Origin: Basidiobolus meristosporus CBS 931.73
Lineage: Eukaryota; Basidiobolomycota; Basidiobolomycetes; Basidiobolales; Basidiobolaceae
Assembly: GCA_002104905.1 (NCBI GenBank)
Contig: MCFE01000686.1
Coordinates: 1 to 45,258, forward strand
Reading direction: 5' to 3'
DNA: 45,258 nt
Every line of letters begins with the position of its first letter. Within the stretch, counting starts at the first letter, position 1. Shown here one piece after another: positions 8,713-19,210 of the stretch. The notes below the pieces were generated by a model. That model was not told where the DNA came from, did no database searches, and saw nothing but the letters and a program-made list of their open reading frames with translations. Both the position numbers and the translations under genes were made by a program.

Positions 8713-8950
8713 TATACATTTGCTTGAATATTGAGTATGAATTAGTTGGCTAATAGTGTAAGATAGTGTCATCACTACCTTGGGCAAGCCCTGTTTGCCT
8801 TAGTATCTGCAATACATCCCGTAGTCATGGCATACTCTGGATAATAGTTATTTTAATGAATCGCAGTAACCCGTATGGATTTTGTACTACTTAGCCCCTT
8901 TGTAACTACTAAGGAGATATATCTGATCAAGATTTGGTTGCAAGCGTATT

Positions 8951-9024
8951 GCTCTTGTGGCGCAATTGGCTAGCGCGTCTGACTGTTAATCAGGAGGTTG
9001 GTGGTTCAAGCCCACCCAGGAGCG
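8951..9024 (+). tRNA. tRNA-Asn-GTT: tRNA-Asn(GTT), array A unit 2
   Basis: Same as 3724-3797. Confidence 0.97.
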
Positions 9025-9245
9025 ATTACCTTTTGCTTGAAGCTTTAGCACTCCCTTTTTTGCCATTCGGCTGGAAACGGGTTAGGAGTCTGGGGTATAT
9101 TTGTATGTGCCACACACATGTTACTGTCAACTATCTATTTTAATGAATGTACTTGAATACTGAAGCGAAGAGCTGCACCGCCATTATCCAAGGAGTAAAA
9201 CTCAAAACTTCTCAGCCAACTAATGTAGCTGGGACAAAACAAGAC

Positions 9246-9331
9246 TCCGAACACCCGGATTTGAACCAGGGACCTAAAGATTGCTATGGTAACACTACAG
9301 TCTTCCGCTCTACCAACTGAGCTATGTTCGG
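9246..9331 (-). tRNA. tRNA-Tyr-GTA: tRNA-Tyr(GTA) with intron, array A unit 2
   Basis: Same as 4019-4104; the 13-nt intron is at 9282-9294. Confidence 0.96.
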
Positions 9332-9431
9332 GAGTTCACGGGAGTGGGAACCAATATCAATGATAGACTAGATGTTTCAAATAATTGCAGCATTCCCATA
9401 CATTCCTTTATAACATCTGGAACGTGAAAAT

Positions 9432-9514
9432 GGAGAGATGGCCGAGTTGGTCTAAGGCGTCACGTTAAGGCCGTGATCTCTTCGGAGGCGTGGGTTCGAA
9501 TCCCACTCTCTTCA
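9432..9514 (+). tRNA. tRNA-Leu-AAG: tRNA-Leu(AAG), array A unit 2
   Basis: Same as 4205-4287. Confidence 0.96.
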
Positions 9515-9765
9515 TTAGTTTTTGCGCTCTTCTTTTTCCCGGTATTTCTCTTGACCTTTGGGATGTACACCACCGGTGATCAGGTAGAGCAACAATTTTA
9601 TGACATGGCCACTTCACTATATGGATAGCCACTATGATTATGCTCAGTTTAGGCATTGATATGATTGATTTGCCCGCACAGCATTGATGGATATCTTGGC
9701 AAATCCCCACGCATACAAAAAAAACCAGCAGCAGCACCTACATTCAAGTAGAGCCGTTGGCAAAA

Positions 9766-9838
9766 TGCCTTCTGCCGGAATTGAACCAGCGACCTTCTGC
9801 TTACTAGGCAGACGCTCTGCCAACTGAGCCAAGAAGGC
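9766..9838 (-). tRNA. tRNA-Thr-AGT: tRNA-Thr(AGT), array A unit 2
   Basis: Same as 4539-4611. Confidence 0.97.
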
Positions 9839-10405
9839 AATATGTCTGAGCGCACTAGATGGGCTCTATGAGGAAAATACCTAAGCAAGAGTCTTATTCT
9901 ATAAAGCTATTTGGGGTGATAAACTGATGTAGCACCAGAGCCATGATGTCAGAAGGTAGGGCGGCATGATTGTGCGCAACAACGATAGGTTCGAATTGCA
10001 GTTGGACATACCCTACGGAGTGGCTAACCAGATGATAAACCGTAAGGCGGTTATGCCAAAAGTTTTGGCAGCCAGCAGTGTTGTTTTGAGGGGCAGTTTA
10101 GCCTTGATATTTTGCATTGATTAACTAACCCTAATCAAAGGAGGAAACATGCACATTCCTGGAGCTTCGGGTATATGACTCGGCCATCCAAGTCCTTTTT
10201 CTGTTTTGTCAGCTTTATGGTGAGTAAGGTAAGAAGCAACACCTGCGTCCAAGCAGGCACATAACTCCTACTCTTGCCATTCCCAGCAAAACAGCAACGA
10301 TACAGTAAGCCAGATGCAGCTAGCCAACAAAAGAATGAAACGTATTATCTCATACGTCAAAGTATTGCTCAAAGAAAGGAAATCGCAAAGACACCTACAG
10401 CAAAA

Positions 10406-10476
10406 TGCATACTCGGGGAATCGAACCCCGGTCTACCGCGTGGCAGGCGGTAATTATACCACTAAACCAAGTATGC
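10406..10476 (-). tRNA. tRNA-Gly-GCC: tRNA-Gly(GCC), array A unit 2
   Basis: Same as 5179-5249. Confidence 0.97.
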
Positions 10477-10602
10477 AATTACAATAGGGGGGCGGAAAGG
10501 TAGTTCATGATAACATTCAGGGGAAGCAGTGCGCAACTTTGGATGTCACCACCAAAGGCTAAAGAGATTCATAGTCTACCAGCTGGCAAGTATATGCTAT
10601 AA

Positions 10603-10675
10603 GGGCGTATGGCCAAATGGATAAGGCGCCTGACTACGGATCAGGAGATTCCAGGTTCGATCCCTGGTATGCTCG
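10603..10675 (+). tRNA. tRNA-Arg-ACG: tRNA-Arg(ACG), array A unit 3
   Basis: Same as 149-221. Confidence 0.97.
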
Positions 10676-10883
10676 TTATTTTGCAACCAACATTTTGTAG
10701 TCTACAACTATGAGAAAATGTTACATGCAATGAATCAATGAAATACCATTGAAGGAGAGGTCAATTCATCAAGTGTGCCGAGTTCTTAGTCACAAAAGCA
10801 TAACGTTGGTGAATAAAATATTGGCTTATCTAGCCAAACATAGAGTGTACTTAGTCAAGAACGTATTTAAATTCAAAAAGGTT

Positions 10884-10955
10884 TTCCCCATCGGGGAATC
10901 GAACCCCGGCCGTCTCGGTGAGAGCGAGAAATCCTAACCACTGGACCAATGAGGA
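10884..10955 (-). tRNA. tRNA-Glu-CTC: tRNA-Glu(CTC), array A unit 3
   Basis: Same as 430-501. Confidence 0.97.
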
Positions 10956-11249
10956 CTTGTTGATGATACTACTATATGTTTATCTCTTACTGAACTCGCC
11001 ATAGTAATAGCACTTACCTAGGCTTAGTGCAAACCGATTGCTACATTGTGAATCTGGGCGTGTGCCTCCCAGTTGGAATCTTGCATTTTAGACCATCAAT
11101 TCTATATCAAAACAGTAAGATACTCCGGAAGCAACGCAACTTAAGAGTGTATGTATTCGCATACCTCGCATACCAAGGGTTAAGAAGTGTGTAAAGTAGA
11201 TGCCCTTTGCACATTACTAAATAAGCAAATATTTGTATGTTATCGAACA

Positions 11250-11323
11250 GCTCGCATAGCTCAGTTGGTTAGAGCGTGGTGCTAATAACGCCAAGGTCGC
11301 AGGTTCGACCCCTGCTGTGAGCA
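11250..11323 (+). tRNA. tRNA-Ile-AAT: tRNA-Ile(AAT), array A unit 3
   Basis: Same as 796-869. Confidence 0.97.
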
Positions 11324-11496
11324 AATTTCCTTTTTCGTTTTTTCCTTGCTAACTCATTTCCCTCAAGTTATCGTCGAAATAGATACATACACAAGTGTAC
11401 TTTCACAAAGTTGTTGTTTAGTGGCTTTGTTATATTGTATGCTGATAAACACTTGGTAGAAATATACAGTTTATTCTTTATTTTATCGTAACTAAT

Positions 11497-11568
11497 TCTC
11501 AGATAGTATAGTGGTAAGTATCCCCGCCTGTCACGCGGGAGACCCGGGTTCAATTCCCGGTCTGAGAG
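11497..11568 (+). tRNA. tRNA-Asp-GTC: tRNA-Asp(GTC), array A unit 3
   Basis: Same as 1043-1114. Confidence 0.97.
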
Positions 11569-11744
11569 CTTTTTACATGCCACTCTAAGTATAGTAGTAT
11601 AGGCAGTAGCAATATTTTATTACTCGATAACCCGTTTATTTGAAAATACATAGATAATGTTTTTACAACAGTATTTCTGCCTCATATATATATATATACA
11701 TGTATGTGCCTCCGTTTGCATCTTGGCCCATAGTTATAGGATAT

Positions 11745-11816
11745 GGATCTTTACTGGGAATCGTACCAAAGATTTCACCCACACAAAGAGCGAGTATACC
11801 GCCAAATCCTCAAGGC
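11745..11816 (-). pseudogene. Decayed tRNA-Pro, array A unit 3
   Basis: Same relic as 1291-1362. Confidence 0.6.
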
Positions 11817-11927
11817 AATACCACCCTAACAAGATGCACAATACACTATCGGTCATTTTACAAAAGTCCTCAAGAATACACCAGTACCTAGCAATATCAC
11901 CACTACTCCAGAAAGCCTAATATAAAT

Positions 11928-12000
11928 GGGGGTCTAGCTCAGATGGTAGAGCGCTCGCTTAGCATGCGAGAGGCACTGGGATCGATACCCAGGTCCTCCA
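11928..12000 (+). tRNA. tRNA-Ala-AGC: tRNA-Ala(AGC), array A unit 3
   Basis: Same as 1474-1546. Confidence 0.95.
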
Positions 12001-12117
12001 TTTTTGCCATGTTGCAGTAAAGAATTTTAATATTTGCAGCAATGCTATTTTCCATTCGCTCAAAGCCATTCATTTATATTTATCTCGGGCATCAAAAAAC
12101 TGTTAAAGTGTGTAAAA

Positions 12118-12189
12118 AGGACGCAGGCGGATTTGAACCACCGACCTATTGATCTGCAGTCAATTGCTCTACCACTGAGCTATACGTCC
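12118..12189 (-). tRNA. tRNA-Cys-GCA: tRNA-Cys(GCA), array A unit 3
   Basis: Same as 1664-1735. Confidence 0.97.
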
Positions 12190-12313
12190 GTTACTTGGAG
12201 GGCTAATATTATACAGATTCACATATCCATGAATGCAACAATGATCTGTCAATCTCATCAATTGCCGTTTGAAAAGTAAATCGATCAAAAGCGGATCAAG
12301 GCAAAAGTATAAG

Positions 12314-12386
12314 CACCCAACGTGGGGGTCGAACCCACAACCTTGAGATTAAGAGTCTCACGCTCTACCGATTGAGCTAGCCGGGC
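12314..12386 (-). tRNA. tRNA-Lys-CTT: tRNA-Lys(CTT), array A unit 3
   Basis: Same as 1860-1932. Confidence 0.96.
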
Positions 12387-12663
12387 CACGTGGCTGTATG
12401 TGTAAAAGCTTAGTTATATTCCTTTTGTTTGCTTGAAAAGACCTGCGACCATTAATGCATAGCATAAAATCATACCACCTATATAGACATATATACTTCA
12501 TCCCAAGGGATTTTCGAATATCTACGATATTTCACTGTGTGAAACAGACACCCAGAGCATGGTACTGCATATATTAGGAGAACCTGAGGTATAGAATCAC
12601 CGCACAATTGTTGTTTTGTAATGCATAGTAACAACACAGAGTAAAAAAAATATCAAAAGAAAC

Positions 12664-12736
12664 TGCTCCCTGCCAGGATCGAACTGGCGACCTTCAGATT
12701 ATGAGACTAACGCGCTGCCAACTGCGCTAAGGAAGC
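12664..12736 (-). tRNA. tRNA-Met-CAT: Elongator tRNA-Met(CAT), array A unit 3
   Basis: Same as 2210-2282. Confidence 0.97.
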
Positions 12737-12905
12737 ATGTATACCGGGGATATCTTATATCAATATATTACAAGCTCCAGACTATTTTGCGTGATTTAAT
12801 ACCCCACGGTAGGGTAGCAATAATCATTCAGGAGGTACAACATTGTGCCAGCAAAATTCAAACAACATTAAAAATGAGCCTTTACAACGTAGTTGAATGC
12901 AAAAG

Positions 12906-12977
12906 TTCCCCATCGGGGAATCGAACCCCGGCCGTCTCGGTGAAAGCGAGAAATCCTAACCACTGGACCAATGAGGA
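12906..12977 (-). tRNA. tRNA-Glu-TTC: tRNA-Glu(TTC), array A unit 3
   Basis: Same as 2452-2523. Confidence 0.97.
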
Positions 12978-13320
12978 ATACATGAAAACATTCTAACTAC
13001 AATGCTGTGTTAATGTGTAAGTGTAATGTTGCACAGCAGTTCGATCGTTAATACATCCCTTTGCTAGGTCTATTTCGCATGATGAAAATTGCACCCTTGG
13101 CAGTACAATAAGTTATTGTGTGTGAGTGCTTAGAAGCCTCTGGTCAAGGTAAAGGCTTCTAGCATATACGGCAAGTTCTTGGGCAAGATTTGATTGCGGA
13201 TTCTGTAAAGAGAAGCAATAAGTATACATATTCTTCAACTCCTATTTAGTATTCACACATTTTCATGGTATAAATGTAATAGCGACACTCATACATTTGA
13301 GGAGTCAGCAAAAGATTAGA

Positions 13321-13392
13321 TAGCAGCGAGAGGTTTCGATCCTCCGACCTCGGGGTTATGAGCCCCGCGCGCTTCCTCTGCGCTACGCTGCT
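13321..13392 (-). tRNA. tRNA-iMet-CAT: Initiator tRNA-Met(CAT), array A unit 3
   Basis: Same as 2867-2938. Confidence 0.97.
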
Positions 13393-13633
13393 TTGTTGAA
13401 TATCTAAGACAAAGACGCCCCTTTGACCCTTTGGTAGGACTGTATTACAATCTGATATTTTGACTGTGCCCATGCACGCATACCTCCAGTTTAAATAGTA
13501 TACAAACTGTAACCATTCAAAAGGGTATGATTCACACCTCTGAAATGGCTCTTCCTACACAATCCTATAAAACACATGTCAAGCAACAAAAGACTCTTGA
13601 TGCCGACCAGTAATCAGTACAAAAAGAGAAAGC

Positions 13634-13707
13634 CACCCCCGGTGGGACTCGAACCCACAATCCTCAGATTAGAAGTCTGATGCCTTATCCAATTAGGCCA
13701 CGGGGGC
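13634..13707 (-). tRNA. tRNA-Arg-TCT: tRNA-Arg(TCT), array A unit 3
   Basis: Same as 3180-3253. Confidence 0.96.
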
Positions 13708-13866
13708 ATTTCGTTCTTGTTCCCTTTGTTTTGCGTATAGATGTAAACTAAATGAAGTACTATCCGGTGATTCCCTTGTGACTCTAGTGACTGTATTCTT
13801 ATGACCGTCCAAATTTCTGCCAAACCTTAGCCAATTTTAAGTAACATTGGCTAAAAAAATAAAAAT

Positions 13867-13939
13867 TGCCGTCTCTGCGGATCGAACGCAGGACCTTCAG
13901 AACTTCAGTCTGACGCTCTCCCAACTGAGCTAAGACGGC
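13867..13939 (-). tRNA. tRNA-Phe-GAA: tRNA-Phe(GAA), array A unit 3
   Basis: Same as 3413-3485. Confidence 0.97.
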
Positions 13940-14177
13940 TATACATTTGCTTGAATATTGAGTATGAATTAGTTGGCTAATAGTGTAAGATAGTGTCATC
14001 ACTACCTTGGGCAAGCCCTGTTTGCCTTAGTATCTGCAATACATCCCGTAGTCATGGCATACTCTGGATAATAGTTATTTTAATGAATCGCAGTAACCCG
14101 TATGGATTTTGTACTACTTAGCCCCTTTGTAACTACTAAGGAGATATATCTGATCAAGATTTGGTTGCAAGCGTATT

Positions 14178-14251
14178 GCTCTTGTGGCGCAATTGGCTAG
14201 CGCGTCTGACTGTTAATCAGGAGGTTGGTGGTTCAAGCCCACCCAGGAGCG
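14178..14251 (+). tRNA. tRNA-Asn-GTT: tRNA-Asn(GTT), array A unit 3
   Basis: Same as 3724-3797. Confidence 0.97.
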
Positions 14252-14472
14252 ATTACCTTTTGCTTGAAGCTTTAGCACTCCCTTTTTTGCCATTCGGCTG
14301 GAAACGGGTTAGGAGTCTGGGGTATATTTGTATGTGCCACACACATGTTACTGTCAACTATCTATTTTAATGAATGTACTTGAATACTGAAGCGAAGAGC
14401 TGCACCGCCATTATCCAAGGAGTAAAACTCAAAACTTCTCAGCCAACTAATGTAGCTGGGACAAAACAAGAC

Positions 14473-14558
14473 TCCGAACACCCGGATTTGAACCAGGGAC
14501 CTAAAGATTGCTATGGTAACACTACAGTCTTCCGCTCTACCAACTGAGCTATGTTCGG
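14473..14558 (-). tRNA. tRNA-Tyr-GTA: tRNA-Tyr(GTA) with intron, array A unit 3
   Basis: Same as 4019-4104; the intron is at 14509-14521. Confidence 0.96.
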
Positions 14559-14658
14559 GAGTTCACGGGAGTGGGAACCAATATCAATGATAGACTAGAT
14601 GTTTCAAATAATTGCAGCATTCCCATACATTCCTTTATAACATCTGGAACGTGAAAAT

Positions 14659-14741
14659 GGAGAGATGGCCGAGTTGGTCTAAGGCGTCACGTTAAGGCCG
14701 TGATCTCTTCGGAGGCGTGGGTTCGAATCCCACTCTCTTCA
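14659..14741 (+). tRNA. tRNA-Leu-AAG: tRNA-Leu(AAG), array A unit 3
   Basis: Same as 4205-4287. Confidence 0.96.
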
Positions 14742-14992
14742 TTAGTTTTTGCGCTCTTCTTTTTCCCGGTATTTCTCTTGACCTTTGGGATGTACACCAC
14801 CGGTGATCAGGTAGAGCAACAATTTTATGACATGGCCACTTCACTATATGGATAGCCACTATGATTATGCTCAGTTTAGGCATTGATATGATTGATTTGC
14901 CCGCACAGCATTGATGGATATCTTGGCAAATCCCCACGCATACAAAAAAAACCAGCAGCAGCACCTACATTCAAGTAGAGCCGTTGGCAAAA

Positions 14993-15065
14993 TGCCTTCT
15001 GCCGGAATTGAACCAGCGACCTTCTGCTTACTAGGCAGACGCTCTGCCAACTGAGCCAAGAAGGC
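14993..15065 (-). tRNA. tRNA-Thr-AGT: tRNA-Thr(AGT), array A unit 3
   Basis: Same as 4539-4611. Confidence 0.97.
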
Positions 15066-15632
15066 AATATGTCTGAGCGCACTAGATGGGCTCTATGAGG
15101 AAAATACCTAAGCAAGAGTCTTATTCTATAAAGCTATTTGGGGTGATAAACTGATGTAGCACCAGAGCCATGATGTCAGAAGGTAGGGCGGCATGATTGT
15201 GCGCAACAACGATAGGTTCGAATTGCAGTTGGACATACCCTACGGAGTGGCTAACCAGATGATAAACCGTAAGGCGGTTATGCCAAAAGTTTTGGCAGCC
15301 AGCAGTGTTGTTTTGAGGGGCAGTTTAGCCTTGATATTTTGCATTGATTAACTAACCCTAATCAAAGGAGGAAACATGCACATTCCTGGAGCTTCGGGTA
15401 TATGACTCGGCCATCCAAGTCCTTTTTCTGTTTTGTCAGCTTTATGGTGAGTAAGGTAAGAAGCAACACCTGCGTCCAAGCAGGCACATAACTCCTACTC
15501 TTGCCATTCCCAGCAAAACAGCAACGATACAGTAAGCCAGATGCAGCTAGCCAACAAAAGAATGAAACGTATTATCTCATACGTCAAAGTATTGCTCAAA
15601 GAAAGGAAATCGCAAAGACACCTACAGCAAAA

Positions 15633-15703
15633 TGCATACTCGGGGAATCGAACCCCGGTCTACCGCGTGGCAGGCGGTAATTATACCACTAAACCAAGTA
15701 TGC
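15633..15703 (-). tRNA. tRNA-Gly-GCC: tRNA-Gly(GCC), array A unit 3
   Basis: Same as 5179-5249. Confidence 0.97.
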
Positions 15704-15829
15704 AATTACAATAGGGGGGCGGAAAGGTAGTTCATGATAACATTCAGGGGAAGCAGTGCGCAACTTTGGATGTCACCACCAAAGGCTAAAGAGATTCATA
15801 GTCTACCAGCTGGCAAGTATATGCTATAA

Positions 15830-15902
15830 GGGCGTATGGCCAAATGGATAAGGCGCCTGACTACGGATCAGGAGATTCCAGGTTCGATCCCTGGTATGCT
15901 CG
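15830..15902 (+). tRNA. tRNA-Arg-ACG: tRNA-Arg(ACG), array A unit 4 (partial unit)
   Basis: Same as 149-221. Confidence 0.97.
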
Positions 15903-16110
15903 TTATTTTGCAACCAACATTTTGTAGTCTACAACTATGAGAAAATGTTACATGCAATGAATCAATGAAATACCATTGAAGGAGAGGTCAATTCATCAAG
16001 TGTGCCGAGTTCTTAGTCACAAAAGCATAACGTTGGTGAATAAAATATTGGCTTATCTAGCCAAACATAGAGTGTACTTAGTCAAGAACGTATTTAAATT
16101 CAAAAAGGTT

Positions 16111-16182
16111 TTCCCCATCGGGGAATCGAACCCCGGCCGTCTCGGTGAGAGCGAGAAATCCTAACCACTGGACCAATGAGGA
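16111..16182 (-). tRNA. tRNA-Glu-CTC: tRNA-Glu(CTC), array A unit 4 (last gene of array A)
   Basis: Same as 430-501. Eleven bp upstream of its 5' end the unit stops and an LTR begins at 16194. Confidence 0.97.
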
Positions 16183-16193
16183 CTTGTTGATGA

Positions 16194-16503
16194 TGTTATG
16201 AATCGAGGGCAAGCGGAGGAGGACCGGAGGATGTCCAATACGAATCAGAGAGGTTATCTGAATAGTTGATGAACCGGTAAAAGGTTGATGCTTTATTGAT
16301 AGTGTTCAAAGGAGTTTATATAGAGATAGCCTCGGAGGGAGAGCTTCCGATAACGTAGGGCAAGCTTCCAAAAGGAGGGTTCAAGATGTATTAAATAACG
16401 TGTGTATCACTGAGTGCGATTGATCGTCTGTGTGGAATTCCAGGTGTTCGATCAGTAGTGTTCAAGTGATCGGTAGTGACTAGTTAGGATTTAAATCATA
16501 ACA
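16194..16503 (-). repeat. LTR (310 bp), left end of the palindrome
   Basis: Complete LTR of the common variant, bounded by TGTTATGA and TCATAACA. It lies 11 bp upstream of tRNA-Glu(CTC), in the same orientation as that gene. Confidence 0.96.
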
Positions 16504-16514
16504 TACTCCCACAC

Positions 16515-19183
16515 TTAAAGAGGTTCTTCTCCTGAAGAGTCCTGTCTATCGGACTTGTAATACCAGTATTTGGTTGGTGGTGTCATTGGGTTTTTTAGCT
16601 GTGCTTCCTTTAGTCGGTCTCTATGCACTAGGTCCTCCTTTACTTTACCTGACATGTCTGCGAGTTGAAATGTATTGAAGGGCATTTCTCTTGTGATAAT
16701 AAAGGGTCCAACCCAATGTGGTTCTAGTTTTAGCCTACTTTCATTTCGGACTAATACAAGTTTTCCCAAAGTTAAGGGTTTTGTTACCACTGTTTTGTTG
16801 TACTGTTCTTTCATCTTCTCTGCTTGTCGTTTTAAATTCTTGATGGCATCATGTCTTGCATGTCCTAATTCTTCCAGTTCCCTTGTTCTGAATTCTGCCA
16901 AGTCTTTTTGGTTCTTTAAGTCCCAGATGTATGGTGGTAAGGTATCACCTGGGATTCTTGGATGTGTACCATACACTAGGTAGAAGGGGGACTTTTGTGT
17001 TGCTGAATGGACTCTAATACGACAGGCAAAGAGTGCTTGATGTACAAATTCATCCCACTTATGTTTGGCTCCTTTGACATAAGTAGTCAGCATCTTCCCA
17101 AAGAGTCCATTGAACCTCTCTGTGACCCCATTTGTTCTAGGGTGGTATGCTGATGTCTTCAAATGTCTAACCCCCATTATCTGAAGGTATTCTTTCAAGG
17201 TTTGTTCCAAAAAGTTTGCTCCTCTGTCAGACAGAATTTCACCTGGGCATCCAAACTGCATAAAGATTTCCAGGTAAAGGAATTTTGCAACATTTTTTGC
17301 AGTAGCTGCTGGCATGGCTTTTGCTATACACCACTTAGTGGTATGGTCAATTGCAGTTATGATCCACTTGTTCCCTCTTGAAGTTTCAGGCAATATTCCA
17401 ATGAAGTCAATTCCCCATCTGTAGAATGCTGGAACTGGAGTCAGTGGTTCTAATGGGGCATGTTCCTTGTTGTATGGTCTAGCCAGCTGGCACTCAGGGC
17501 AGGTCTTGAGGGTCTCAGCTATAAATTGTTTGAGTTTAGGCCACCAGGCTCTCCTTTTAGTTATTTCATAAGTTCCTTGGATGCCCAGATGTCCAAAGGC
17601 TTTATGATTCTTGATTATCATGTCACCTCTGTATACAAATGGAATATATGGTACAGGCCCTATTTCTTCCATGTGTCTGTAAAGTACCTCGTCTTCACCA
17701 TATGAGAAATTCTCTGCTTCTTTCTTAATCTTGACCCTTACTTCCTGTGATAAATCTTCTGGCATTGTCTGACTTGCCAAGTACTCTGGCATGTATTCTG
17801 GCCAGTCCAACTCATGATCTACCATTGATATATGTTGCCTTGAGAGTGCATCAGCAACTGTATTCTTTGGCCCAGGGAGGTAGTGGATTTTAAAATCAAA
17901 TTGTTGTAGTTCTTCAATCCATCTAGTTATTCTTCTGGATAATAGCTTCTGGGTGTGAATGTATCTTAGGGATGCATGATCTGTATATACCACAAAGTGT
18001 TTGCCCTCCAAGTAGCATCTCCACACTCTCAGACAATGTAGTATGGCATAGAGTTCTTTTTCATGGACTGGGTAGTTTTGTTCAGTTACTGATAGCTTTT
18101 TGGACTCATAAGCAACCGGGTGTTCTTTTTGAGTCAGTACCCCTCCAACAGCTAGATCTGAAGCATCAGTGTATACACAGAAAGGTTCTGAGAAATCAGG
18201 CAACTGAAGCACAGGGGTTTGGCATAGCTTTTCTTTCAGAGTTAGGAAAGCTGTCTCACAGTTTGGGGTCCATATATAGTCTTTCTCTTTTTTGGTCAAG
18301 TCTGTAAGGGGGGCTGCAATAGTTGCAAAGTCCCTGATGAATCTTCTGTAATATGATGCAAGTCCCAGGAAGGATCTCATTTCAGTGAGTGACTTTGGGG
18401 CTTCCCATTTCTGGATAGCATCTATCTTGGCTGGATCCATGTGTAGTCCTTTATCTGAGATTATGTGACCAAGGTATTCAACTGATCTGGTGAGGAATTC
18501 ACACTTAGGAAGTTGTGCATATAGCTTGTGCTTTTTTAGTATAGCCAGTACTGTCTTCAAGTGCTTCATGTGGTCATCCATGCTGGTACTATAGATCAGA
18601 ATGTCATCTAAGTAGACCAGGACAAATTTCTCTAAATATGGTTCCAGGATGCTATTCATGAGTGTCTGAAATGTTGCTGGGGCATTAGTCAGGCCAAAGC
18701 TCATCACAACAAACTCATAATGACCATATCTTGTGTTGAATGCTGTCTTAGAGGTGTCTTCAGGCTTAATTCTGATTTGGTGATATCCAGATGCCAGGTC
18801 TATTTTAGAGAATATCTTTGCCTTCCCCAGTTGGTCAAAGAGGGCATCAATTCTTGGTAATGGGTAGGAATTTCTGACAGTGATTGCATTTAGGGCCCTG
18901 TAGTCCACACAGAACCGTAGCTTCCCATCCTTCTTTGGAGCAAAGAGTACTGGAGCTCCCCATGGTGATTTACTGGGTTTTATCCAGCCTTTAGCCAGGT
19001 AGTCCTTCAATGTTTCCTTCAAAGTCTCCATTTCCTTTGGGGAGAACTTATATGGGGCTCTGTTTCTTGGTTTATCATCTGTTACTTCTATGGCATGGTC
19101 AATCTCTCTGCTTGGGGTAGTGCAGGGATTCCTTGGGAAAAACCTCTTGAAACTCTGCTAACAAGGTCTGAGCCTGTCATTTG
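16515..19183 (-). pseudogene. pol: Truncated Ty3/Gypsy pol (RT, RNase H, integrase), left arm
   Basis: From the ATG at 19029-19031 an 838-codon frame stays open, equal to residues 612-1449 of the full polyprotein at 23020-27369. It keeps the RT motif YLDD, the RNase H acidic residues, the HHCC zinc region and D,D35E of integrase, and GPF. Upstream it continues only to about residue 557. In that stretch three homopolymer runs are one base short compared with intact copies (near 19114-19117, 19129-19130 and 19168), which breaks the frame. With no promoter-proximal half it cannot make a full element protein. Confidence 0.9.
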
Positions 19184-19210
19184 ACACAGAAGTGACAAAT
19201 GACAGGCTCA
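19170..19210. repeat. Centre of the inverted duplication
   Basis: GAGCCTGTCATTTG (19170-19183) is mirrored by CAAATGACAGGCTC (19196-19209). About 12 nt lie between, which belong to the right arm extending slightly further into pol. There is no sequence at the junction that I recognise as a transposon end. Confidence 0.85.

Larger units (their letters stand above)
138..16193. repeat. Array A: tandem 5,227-bp tRNA units (3 complete plus 375 bp)
   Basis: Units run 138-5364, 5365-10591, 10592-15818 and 15819-16193 (partial). Every landmark recurs at exactly 5,227 bp and I saw no difference between units, spacers included. Gene order per unit is Arg-ACG(+), Glu-CTC(-), Ile-AAT(+), Asp-GTC(+), decayed Pro(-), Ala-AGC(+), Cys-GCA(-), Lys-CTT(-), Met-CAT(-), Glu-TTC(-), initiator Met(-), Arg-TCT(-), Phe-GAA(-), Asn-GTT(+), Tyr-GTA(-), Leu-AAG(+), Thr-AGT(-), Gly-GCC(-). 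Genes are 70-570 bp apart on mixed strands, so each is its own Pol III unit. Identical spacers imply very recent amplification, gene conversion, or assembly copying. The array is bounded on both sides by LTRs. Confidence 0.97.

Noticed and set aside
138-16193. CRISPR array or bacterial/phage tRNA cluster
   Set aside because: Repeats are 5.2 kb with intron-bearing, CCA-less eukaryotic tRNA genes. There are no short regular repeats and no bacterial genes.
17972-18307. Antisense frames inside pol (111, 102, 81 and 72 codons), repeated in every element
   Set aside because: Shadows of the conserved pol sequence on the other strand.
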